Source: DATBGS01 sp036557885
GTDB taxonomy: Bacteria; Chloroflexota; Ktedonobacteria; Ktedonobacterales; DATBGS01
Assembly (NCBI GenBank): GCA_036557885.1
Contig: DATBGS010000018.1
Coordinates: 1 to 64,000, forward strand
Length of the DNA stretch: 64,000 nucleotides
Direction: 5' to 3'
The stretch's first letter is position 1, and every line of letters begins with the position of its first letter. The position numbers were made by a program, and so were the translations under genes. The notes below the pieces were generated by a model. The model was not told the origin of the DNA, searched no databases, and saw nothing but the letters and a program-made list of their open reading frames with translations. This document shows positions 56,243-63,027 of the stretch, in pieces.

Positions 56243-57181
56243 ATGTCTTGGGCGAAGGACGCAACGGAACTGATCGGCGGGACACCGTTGGTGCAATTAA
56301 ACCGCGTCGTGGGCGATGCAAAAGCAACCGTGCTGGCAAAAATTGAAGCGTTCCAGCCGGGCTACAGCGTCAAAGACCGCATCGCGGTAAGCATGATTCG
56401 TGAGGCGGAAAAAGAAGGGCTATTAACGCCAGGCAAGAGCGTGATCGTTGAGCCAACCAGCGGCAATACCGGCATCGGCCTGGCCTGGGTTGCGGCAGCG
56501 CGCGGCTATCAGTGTATTTTGGTGATGCCCGATACGATGAGCCTGGAGCGGCGCATTGTGCTGGCGCGCTATGGCGCTAAGCTGGAACTGACGCCGGGCG
56601 CGCAGGGCATGAAGGGCACGATTGCCCGCGCCGAAGAGATTCTGGCCGAAACGCCGAATTCCTGGATGCCCGATCAGTTTAAGAATCCGGCCAACCCCAA
56701 GATTCACCGCGAAACCACCGCCGAAGAAATCTGGAAAGATACCGAGGGCCAGGTAGATATTCTGATCTCTGGCATTGGCACTGGCGGCACACTGACGGGT
56801 GTCTCCGAGGTCATCAAGCCGCGCAAGCCGTCGTTCCGCGCGGTGGCCGTTGAGCCAGCCGCTTCCCCGTTTCTGTCGGGCGGCACGCCCACTCCGCCCA
56901 ACCGCATTCAGGGGCTTGGCGCGGGCTTTGCGCCCGATGTGCTGCGGCGCGAATTGATTGATGAGATTGTCACCGTCGCCAATGAGGATGCGATTACAAT
57001 GGCGCGGCGCCTGGCAATGGAAGAGGGCTTGCTGGTAGGCATCAGCAGCGGCGCTGCCGCGCACGCTGCCGTCCAGGTGGCCCAGCGCTCCGAAAACGCC
57101 AAAAAGATCATCGTGGTGGTGCTGCCCGACCTGGGCGAGCGCTATGTCAGCACTGTGCTCTTTGACGACGTGCGCCAATAA
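56243..57181 (+). CDS. cysK: cysteine synthase (O-acetylserine sulfhydrylase)
   Basis: CysK makes L-cysteine from O-acetylserine and sulfide with pyridoxal phosphate, in a complex with CysE. The 312-aa protein has the PLP lysine in GYSVKDRIA, SGNTGIGLAWVAAARGY, the GTGGTLTG phosphate loop and SSGAAAHA. ATG 56243 follows AAAGGAGAATTGGACAG. The longer in-frame start at 56057 belongs to the overlapping tnpB. The insertion of the RHH-tnpB element directly upstream probably removed co-transcription with cysE. Confidence 0.95.
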   Translation: MSWAKDATELIGGTPLVQLNRVVGDAKATVLAKIEAFQPGYSVKDRIAVSMIREAEKEGLLTPGKSVIVEPTSGNTGIGLAWVAAARGYQCILVMPDTMSLERRIVLARYGAKLELTPGAQGMKGTIARAEEILAETPNSWMPDQFKNPANPKIHRETTAEEIWKDTEGQVDILISGIGTGGTLTGVSEVIKPRKPSFRAVAVEPAASPFLSGGTPTPPNRIQGLGAGFAPDVLRRELIDEIVTVANEDAITMARRLAMEEGLLVGISSGAAAHAAVQVAQRSENAKKIIVVVLPDLGERYVSTVLFDDVRQ

Positions 57182-57195
57182 ACAAAGGTCTTCGA

Positions 57196-57231
57196 GCCAG
57201 CAGCAAGGAGGTTTGCCCTCCTGCTGCTGGC
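57196..57231. terminator. terminator of cysK
   Basis: GCCAGCAGCAAGGAGG and CCTCCTGCTGCTGGC pair over 15 bases with one bulged A. It lies 15 bases after the cysK stop, between convergent genes. Confidence 0.7.
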
Positions 57232-57271
57232 TTGCGTGTATCCCCGGCGTCCCGCCGGGTAGACAGCGCGC

Positions 57272-57607
57272 TTAACGCGAAAACATCTCGTAGCGGTTGG
57301 GTGCGGCCACTGCGGAAACCACGACCCGATATGAAGCCGGGTAGGTGGCAAAAGGCATCCTGCGGCGCATCTCCTCAAACGCCAGGCTCATCCGGCCTCT
57401 GGCGGCTTCATAGCTCGCCAACGACTCCCACTCAGTAAACGCGACAAACCGAAACTTTGTCGCGGGGTCCAGGCTTTCGTGAAGTTGGGTCGCAAGCATG
57501 CCTGGGGTGTGCCGCATCTGCTCGGCAATCGCGTTCCACCCCTTCAGAAACTCCTCATCCTTCCCCTCTGGTACCTCAAATGACGTGATTTCTTTAACCG
57601 TGTGCAT
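57272..57607 (-). CDS. antibiotic biosynthesis monooxygenase (ABM) domain protein
   Basis: The 111-aa protein is a dimeric alpha-beta ABM/heme-degrading-monooxygenase-like domain: KEITSFEVPEGKDEEFLKGW, GMLATQLHESLDPATKFRFV and FTEWESLASYEAARG. The residues for heme binding (Asn and His in IsdG) are not clear, so a general oxygenase-like or stress role is more likely. ATG 57607 follows AAGGAAAGG at about 11 bases. Function not determined. Confidence 0.88.
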   Translation of the reverse strand: MHTVKEITSFEVPEGKDEEFLKGWNAIAEQMRHTPGMLATQLHESLDPATKFRFVAFTEWESLASYEAARGRMSLAFEEMRRRMPFATYPASYRVVVSAVAAPNRYEMFSR

Positions 57608-57711
57608 GGCCGGTGCCCTTTCCTTGCCCAGAACAGGCTGATACATTCTATCCAAAGACGCGATGCCCTGCACAGGCCATACCAGCCAGAAGCAGAGGAT
57701 GAGCCTGCCCG

Positions 57712-57773
57712 TAGCCCCGGCGACCCTGCCGGGCCACCAGCACTAGCAACCGCTCAACAAAATCTGGTATAAT
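57712..57773 (+). promoter_or_regulatory. promoter of the SUKH gene, next to a GTAGCCCCGGC hairpin repeat
   Basis: The repeat unit CGTAGCCCCGGCGACCCTGC at about 57711-57737 resembles those near 13.6 kb. Downstream, TGG-TATAAT (57765-57773) forms an extended -10 about 60 bases before ATG 57832. Confidence 0.5.
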
Positions 57774-57831
57774 AGCCTGAGTTTGGGTGCAGTTGGCCCT
57801 GTTTTGTACCCTTACGGAGAGAAGGACGTTG

Positions 57832-58527
57832 ATGGAACTCGATTGGTCCGCGCAATCCCCGCACATTCGCACGCTGTTCCGCCCCTGGCAGCCCGGCGAT
57901 GGCTATGACGAAGCCACCATCCAAGAAGCAGAGGAGCGGCTTGGCATTCGCTTGCCAGCCACCCTGCGAAACTTTTACCTTGCCTGGGGGAAGCGCCGTG
58001 ATTTGACGGCTCAACAGGATTTCCTCCGGCATCCTAACGGACTGGTGGTGCGGGCAGACACCCTCATTTTCTGGGTAGAGAATCAAGGGGCGTGCTATTG
58101 GGGGGTGCCATGTGAATCCCTGAAAGAGGATGATCCTTCAGTGGTCATCACGGAGGCTGGCTCAACTGGGTGGGAGGTGGAGTCAAAGCTGAACTGGAAA
58201 CCAAGCCACCCACACCTGTCGAGCTTTCTCGATGATATGACCTATCAGCATGCCTTCCTTGGAGGAGCCATACACGGAGGCTGGGCGCCATCGAATCTTC
58301 TTTCAACTCTCCCTGCCGATCAAGTGGCCTGGTTGGAGGAACACTGGAGCAAGGCAAATGTCGGCCCAATGGTCTTTGGAGTTGAGCCAAACGCCAACTG
58401 GCATTGCCCTCCCGTCTATACCCGCGATGGTCAAGCATTCTGGTGGGGTACCTTGGCTTCACGCGAGGCGCAAGCGGTTGACGAAATCGGCAAACGGCTC
58501 CAGTTCACCTGGAAATGGCGGTGGTAA
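57832..58527 (+). CDS. SUKH (SMI1/KNR4)-family protein
   Basis: The 231-aa protein shows the SUKH fold signatures: YDEATIQEAEERLGIRLPATLRNFYLAWG cut in short runs (EAEERLGIRLPATLRNFY), HPNGLVVRADTLIFWVENQG and YWGVPCESLKEDDPSVVI. SUKH proteins commonly neutralise polymorphic toxins or bind partners. No toxin gene is visible close by, so this may be an orphan immunity protein. ATG 57832 follows GAGAGAAGGACGTTG. It lies on the same strand as the DinB-GNAT gene, 29 bases before it. Confidence 0.85.
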   Translation: MELDWSAQSPHIRTLFRPWQPGDGYDEATIQEAEERLGIRLPATLRNFYLAWGKRRDLTAQQDFLRHPNGLVVRADTLIFWVENQGACYWGVPCESLKEDDPSVVITEAGSTGWEVESKLNWKPSHPHLSSFLDDMTYQHAFLGGAIHGGWAPSNLLSTLPADQVAWLEEHWSKANVGPMVFGVEPNANWHCPPVYTRDGQAFWWGTLASREAQAVDEIGKRLQFTWKWRW

Positions 58528-58556
58528 TGCCGTATTTTTCTCAAGAAGGATGAAGT

Positions 58557-59495
58557 ATGCCATCTCAAACTGAAGTGAACACCCTCCTCGCCAGCCTGAT
58601 GCATACGCCAACGCGCATTGCTCAGGCAACGGCTGGATTGAACGAGGCGCAAGTGCGCCAGCCCCCCGCTGAGGGTGAGTGGTCCATGATGGACGTATTT
58701 GCGCATGTGCGCGCCACTGACGACATCATTGCCGGGCGTGTCGTGCCTGTGCTGGTACGTGATCAGCCGAAGCTGCTGGCCTACGACGAGCGCCGCTGGG
58801 CCGAAGTGACGCGCTATACCCAGGAACATTTTGAGCAGCCGCTGGAAGTCTTTGGGCTGCGCCGCGCCGAACTGGTGCACGCGCTGCGCCAGGTATCGCT
58901 GGCGGATTGGGAACGAACGGGCATCCATGAAGAACGTGGCCCGCAGTCCCTTCTGGCGATTGTCCAGCGGGTGGTTGAGCACGAGGAGGAGCACTGCGCC
59001 CAGCTAGAGGCGCTGCGCGCAGCCATAGCTGATCTGCCTGCTCTCGTTGGGCCAGAGGCCACCGTCACGCTCCGCGAGATTACGAGTGAGACGCTGGAGG
59101 CGGTGCTCAATCTGAAGGTGGCGCCGCATCAGCGGCCCTTTGTCGCCTCCAATGCCGTCTCACTGGCCCAGGCGCATTTCTACACTTTTGCCTGGTATCG
59201 CGCCATCTATGCCGATGAGACGCCCGTTGGCTTCATGATGCTGGCAGATCAGCCGGAAAAGTCCGAATATTTCCTCTGGCGGCTGATGATGGGCGCCGAG
59301 CATCAGGGCAAGGGCTATGGCCGCCGGGCGATTGAGTTGCTCGTCGAATACGTGAAGGCGCGGCCCAACGCCACCGAGCTTCTGGTCAGCTATCACCCTG
59401 GCGATGGCGGCCCGCGCGATTTTTATCACAAGCTGGGCTTTCAGGAGACGGGCAGAATAGAAGAAGGCGAAGTTGTCTTGCGGCTGCCGCTGTAG
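58557..59495 (+). CDS. fusion of DinB-like and GNAT acetyltransferase domains
   Basis: The 312-aa protein has a DinB/YfiT-like four-helix domain (about 1-155) with histidines H50 (VFAHVRATDD) and H142/H146 near VVEHEEEHCAQLE, matching the metal triad. A GNAT domain (about 160-312) follows: acetyl-CoA-binding GAEHQGKGYGRRAIELLV and NATELLVSYHPGDGGPRDFY. DinB-like enzymes use metal and thiol cofactors; GNATs acetylate amines. The joined domains suggest modification of one small-molecule substrate, for instance in detoxification. ATG 58557 follows AAGAAGGATGAAGT. Confidence 0.88.
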   Translation: MPSQTEVNTLLASLMHTPTRIAQATAGLNEAQVRQPPAEGEWSMMDVFAHVRATDDIIAGRVVPVLVRDQPKLLAYDERRWAEVTRYTQEHFEQPLEVFGLRRAELVHALRQVSLADWERTGIHEERGPQSLLAIVQRVVEHEEEHCAQLEALRAAIADLPALVGPEATVTLREITSETLEAVLNLKVAPHQRPFVASNAVSLAQAHFYTFAWYRAIYADETPVGFMMLADQPEKSEYFLWRLMMGAEHQGKGYGRRAIELLVEYVKARPNATELLVSYHPGDGGPRDFYHKLGFQETGRIEEGEVVLRLPL

Positions 59496-59531
59496 CGCGC
59501 GTATCCATTGGGACATTGGCCCAAAAATCTC

Positions 59532-59600
59532 TTGACAAATGGGCCACGTTTTTTCTGCTATAATGCCCACCATCTGAGCGTGGAAACACCGCACGCTCAG
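59532..59600 (+). promoter_or_regulatory. promoter and structured leader of the RNHCP gene
   Basis: TTGACA (59532-59537) and an extended -10 TGC-TATAAT (59556-59564) are present; the 21-base spacing is long, so the extended -10 probably dominates. A hairpin CTGAGCGTG...CACGCTCAG (59574-59600) starts about 10 bases after the -10. About 230 nt of leader lies before the RNHCP start. This holds no other recognised riboswitch fold. Confidence 0.55.
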
Positions 59601-59686
59601 TATACCGCCGCAGGGCGCGATGTCACCCCGGCAATTGAACATTCACCGACAAACAAATCTCTGGGCAGAGCTAGAAGGAATTCTTG

Positions 59687-59860
59687 ATGACGGCGCTTGT
59701 GAGCAAGGTCGTGACCCTTGAGATGTTGACTGATTGGCTGGAAGGCGAAGCTGCCTCCCAGATTTTTTGCTGCGAAGCAGAAAGAAGGATGACCCTTGTC
59801 TCACGATTGGTTTGCGGAAGAGGATACAGATTACGGCGACGAGGAAGCGGAAGCGTCTAA
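59687..59860 (+). CDS. possible upstream ORF overlapping the RNHCP start
   Basis: A 57-codon ORF (starts MTALVSKVVTLEMLTDWLEG) begins at ATG 59687 after GAAGGA and runs out of frame into the first 22 codons of the RNHCP gene. The Cys-Cys and basic C-terminal residues are without recognisable motif. Its ribosome site is better than that of the gene it overlaps. It may be a regulatory uORF or chance. Low confidence. Confidence 0.25.
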   Translation: MTALVSKVVTLEMLTDWLEGEAASQIFCCEAERRMTLVSRLVCGRGYRLRRRGSGSV

Positions 59861-60347
59861 AGACGGCGCTTCCTATAAGCTCGCCAAGCACAACCGGGCG
59901 CGTCATCGCACCGAACAGACGCCCCAGCGTCGGGAACGCCAGCGGGAAGACTTGCCGGAGTCGCGCCCGGCGGTGAAGCGCCAGCGCCCCAACACGCCAG
60001 AGGTATTTCGCTGTCGGCATTGCCGGAACATGGTGGGATTGGTGCCCAGTGGTGGCAAGCATCGCAACCACTGCCCCTACTGCCTGCACTCCCGGCATGT
60101 GGACCTGCGCACGCTGGGAGATCGCCTTAGCCCCTGCGGGGGCACAATGGCGCCCATCGGGGCATTCACGCGCGTGAGTGGCGAATACTCCATCGTCCAT
60201 CGCTGTCTCGCCTGCGGCCTAGAGCGGAGCAACCGCATTGCTGCCGATGATGACTTCGAGTTTGTCACCGCGCTGCCGGATATGACCTGGTGGACGCCGC
60301 CAGAGAAGCAAGACAGAGCAGAGGCCGAGGAAGAGAGCAGCGCGTAG
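59796..60347 (+). CDS. RNHCP-domain protein
   Basis: The 183-aa protein has an acidic/basic N-terminal region (about 1-65) and an RNHCP domain (about 70-165). The domain carries two zinc-binding CxxC pairs and the signature KHRNHCPYCLHSRHVDL. PCGGTMAPIGAF and HRCLACGLERSNRIAADD follow. This family is found in Chloroflexota, Firmicutes and Actinobacteria, with no established role; zinc binding and RNA association are likely. TTG 59796 is used because AGAAGGATGACCC precedes it. It has its own promoter and leader. Confidence 0.85.
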   Translation: MSHDWFAEEDTDYGDEEAEASKDGASYKLAKHNRARHRTEQTPQRRERQREDLPESRPAVKRQRPNTPEVFRCRHCRNMVGLVPSGGKHRNHCPYCLHSRHVDLRTLGDRLSPCGGTMAPIGAFTRVSGEYSIVHRCLACGLERSNRIAADDDFEFVTALPDMTWWTPPEKQDRAEAEEESSA

Positions 60348-60386
60348 GTGCTGTTTTTCTTCTAAGAATCCCTAAGAAAACTCATC

Positions 60387-60471
60387 GCACTCGCTGGGGC
60401 GGGGAGTCCGCGTAGGCGGACTTGGTGGCGCCCGCAGGCGCCTCTAGCTGCGATCTTTAGTCGCCAAGTGC
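60387..60471. repeat. dispersed modular hairpin element, copy C
   Basis: CGCACTCGC opens and AGTGCG closes the element. Inside are AGTCCGC-GTA-GGCGGACT, GGCGCCCGCAGGCGCC and GCGATCTTTAGTCGCCAAG, in the same order as copies A and B. It lies after the RNHCP stop. Confidence 0.65.
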
Positions 60472-60490
60472 GGGGCATTCTGGGCAGGAG

Positions 60491-60520
60491 GCAGAGGCAA
60501 ACAAGCTTGTTTGCCTCTGC
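60491..60520. terminator. 30-bp perfect palindrome between convergent genes
   Basis: GCAGAGGCAAACAAG is followed directly by its own reverse complement (60491-60520). The RNHCP and MMPL genes converge on it, so it probably terminates both. Confidence 0.65.
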
Positions 60521-60538
60521 TCCCTAATTGCTGGTCTG

Positions 60539-62881
60539 CTATCTTACCTCCACCGTTGCAGGTACAACTTCCTCATCTGGCACAGTTTCTTTGGCTTCCT
60601 CCTCAACCGCTCCCTCGCGCAGCACCGGCAGCACGCGGCCCATCCAGCCCGGCAGCCACCAGTTCCACCTGCCCAATAAGCGCATGCTGGCGGGTACCAC
60701 AACGAGCCGAATAATCGTCGCGTCCAGCGCGACGGCGATCACCGCGCCCAGGCCCATCTCTTTGATCTGGATGAAATCAGCCAGCGCAAACGCCAGAAAG
60801 ACCGCGATCATGATCGAAGCGGCGGCGCTGATAATACCCGCTGTGCGCTCCAGCCCAAAGGCCACGCTCTCTTCGTTGTTGCCGGTGCGCTCGTAGCGTT
60901 CTTTGACGCGCGTCAGCAGGAAAATCTCGTAATCCGTGCTCAGCCCAAAGAGCAGGGCAAACAGCAGCAGCGGCGTCAGTTCGGTAATCTTGCCCAGCGG
61001 GTCAAAGCCCAGCACGCCCGCGCCCCAGCCCTGCTGAAAGATCAGCACCAGCACGCCATAGCTGGCGGCAATGGAGAACAGGTTCATCACGATGGCCTTG
61101 AGCGGCAAGAGCAGCGAGCGGAAAAAGAGCAGGAGGATGGCAAAAATCACCAGCATCATCCAGCCAACAAGCTGCGGAAAGCGGCTGTAGAGCAGATTGT
61201 TAAAATCCAGAAAGCCCGCCGTGTCGCCGCCCACCAGCGCCGTTGTGCCGTGTAAGCCGCTTTGCTGCGGCAGGTAGCGGCTGCGCAGGTCGCGCACCAG
61301 TTGCTCGGTGGCGTCGCTGTAGGGCGCCTGGCCGGGCACAAGGCTCAAGATGGCCGTCGAGTTGTCGCCATCCACATTAATGAAGCCCCCCACCGCCGCG
61401 CGTAGCTCCGGGTTGGCGCTGAGCATGGCGGGGGTGAGCAGGCTGGGCAGGTTGGGGAACTGGTTCAGCCAGAGCACATGCTTGACCCGGCTATCGCTGG
61501 CAAGCTGCGTAGCCAGGGCGTTCAGCGCCTGCTGGACGGCTGAATCCCAGATGCCGTTGGGCGAATTGGTATGTATCACGATAGTAATGGGTGAAAGCTC
61601 GTTATCGCCATAGCCCCGCAGCAGCGCCTCAAAGCCCTGGCGCGATTCTGAACTGGTCGGCAGCGATTCAATATCCGACTGGCGCGTGCGCAGGCTGAGC
61701 GCGGGCGCGGCCAGCGCCAGCAGCACGATCAGCGCCGGAACAAGTGCCAGCAGTGGCCTGCGCATGACGATCAGGCTCCAGCGATGCCAGAGGCTTTCGC
61801 TGGAGTGCAGATGTTCGTGGCGGCCCCGCCGCGCCCGGAAATTGGGGACGATGCGCAAGGCGTTGACGCGCGGCCCCAGCAGCGCCAGCACCACCGGCAC
61901 CAGCGTCAGCGCGCCCAGAATGGCGCACAGCGCGCACAGCAGGATGCCCAGCGTAATTGAGCGCACCACCACCACATTGAGCGTGGCAAGCACAGACATG
62001 GAGGCAGCCAGCGTCAGGCCGGAGATCGTCACGGAACGCCCGGAGGTGCGCATCATCTGAATAACAGCGGTGCGCGTTTCGTGGCCTTTTGCCAGTTCCT
62101 CGCGGAAGCGGTTGAGCATCAACAACGAGAAATCAATCCCCAGCCCCAGGCCAATCATAGAGGCCACGTTGAGCGAATAGATCGAAACCTTCATCCAGAG
62201 CGCCACCAGATGCAGCAGCGCGATAGTGCTGGTGACAATGGCCGCGCCCAGCGTGACCGGCAGCGCGGCGGCCACAAAGGTGCGAAAGACAAACAGCAGC
62301 AACAGCAGCGTAATCGGGAAGGTGATCAGTTCCGCGTGGGCAACATCGGTAGCGATGGTGTTGTTGACATCCTGGTCAGCGGCGATGCCGCCAGTCAGGA
62401 ATGTCTGGATGCCCACGCTGGGCGCGTGAATGATGCTGCGGATGCTTTTGAGCGCGCTTTTGGCCTGATCGTCGTTCTGGTTGAGCGTGACATCGGCATA
62501 GGTGGTGTGGCGGTCCGGGCTGACATACTGGGTGCTCTGGTCGCTAAAATAGGAGGCTACTCCGCCCACATACTGCGCCGCGCCCACCGCCTGAAGGATA
62601 TTTCTGGCGCTTGTGGCATAGGCCGGGTCATCAACGGTCAACGTGGGGCTGTAAAACACAATCAGCGCGTCGTTGTTGTCCTGGCGCTGAAATTCGGTGC
62701 GTATCAGAGCGGAGGCGCGGTTGGCTTCGGTCACGTTGCCGGATGATTCGTTGCTGGTGAGGGCGTCGGCAACGCTGGCGGCGCCAACGGCGGCCAGCGC
62801 CAGCAGCGCGAGCCAGAGCACAAACATCGGCCAGCGAAAGCGCACAGCAAAGGCGCCAAGGGCGGTCAAGAGGCGGTCCAT
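60539..62881 (-). CDS. MMPL-family (RND-type) transporter
   Basis: The 780-aa protein has two repeats of the MMPL layout, each with one helix, a large outer loop and five helices (about twelve helices in total). Signature segments: IGLGLGIDFSLLMLNRFREE in the first half and LLFGLSTDYEIFLLTRVKER in the second. MMPL proteins move lipids, glycolipids or siderophores across the membrane using the proton gradient; substrate unknown here. ATG 62881 follows GAAAGGATACTG. The C-terminal tail is acidic. The upstream GT87 gene on the same strand may be functionally linked. Confidence 0.93.
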   Translation of the reverse strand: MDRLLTALGAFAVRFRWPMFVLWLALLALAAVGAASVADALTSNESSGNVTEANRASALIRTEFQRQDNNDALIVFYSPTLTVDDPAYATSARNILQAVGAAQYVGGVASYFSDQSTQYVSPDRHTTYADVTLNQNDDQAKSALKSIRSIIHAPSVGIQTFLTGGIAADQDVNNTIATDVAHAELITFPITLLLLLFVFRTFVAAALPVTLGAAIVTSTIALLHLVALWMKVSIYSLNVASMIGLGLGIDFSLLMLNRFREELAKGHETRTAVIQMMRTSGRSVTISGLTLAASMSVLATLNVVVVRSITLGILLCALCAILGALTLVPVVLALLGPRVNALRIVPNFRARRGRHEHLHSSESLWHRWSLIVMRRPLLALVPALIVLLALAAPALSLRTRQSDIESLPTSSESRQGFEALLRGYGDNELSPITIVIHTNSPNGIWDSAVQQALNALATQLASDSRVKHVLWLNQFPNLPSLLTPAMLSANPELRAAVGGFINVDGDNSTAILSLVPGQAPYSDATEQLVRDLRSRYLPQQSGLHGTTALVGGDTAGFLDFNNLLYSRFPQLVGWMMLVIFAILLLFFRSLLLPLKAIVMNLFSIAASYGVLVLIFQQGWGAGVLGFDPLGKITELTPLLLFALLFGLSTDYEIFLLTRVKERYERTGNNEESVAFGLERTAGIISAAASIMIAVFLAFALADFIQIKEMGLGAVIAVALDATIIRLVVVPASMRLLGRWNWWLPGWMGRVLPVLREGAVEEEAKETVPDEEVVPATVEVR

Positions 62882-63027
62882 CAGTATCCTTTCAGCAGCA
62901 TGGTGCTTTCGCTGCCAGAGAGTTACATGGTGAGTGTCGGCGTGCAAGCGCGAGGCGTGGTTGTATAATCTGCGCCTGCGTTCTGCCAGGGTACAGAAAT
63001 TTGAGGGCAAAATACAAGAGTTTGGTT

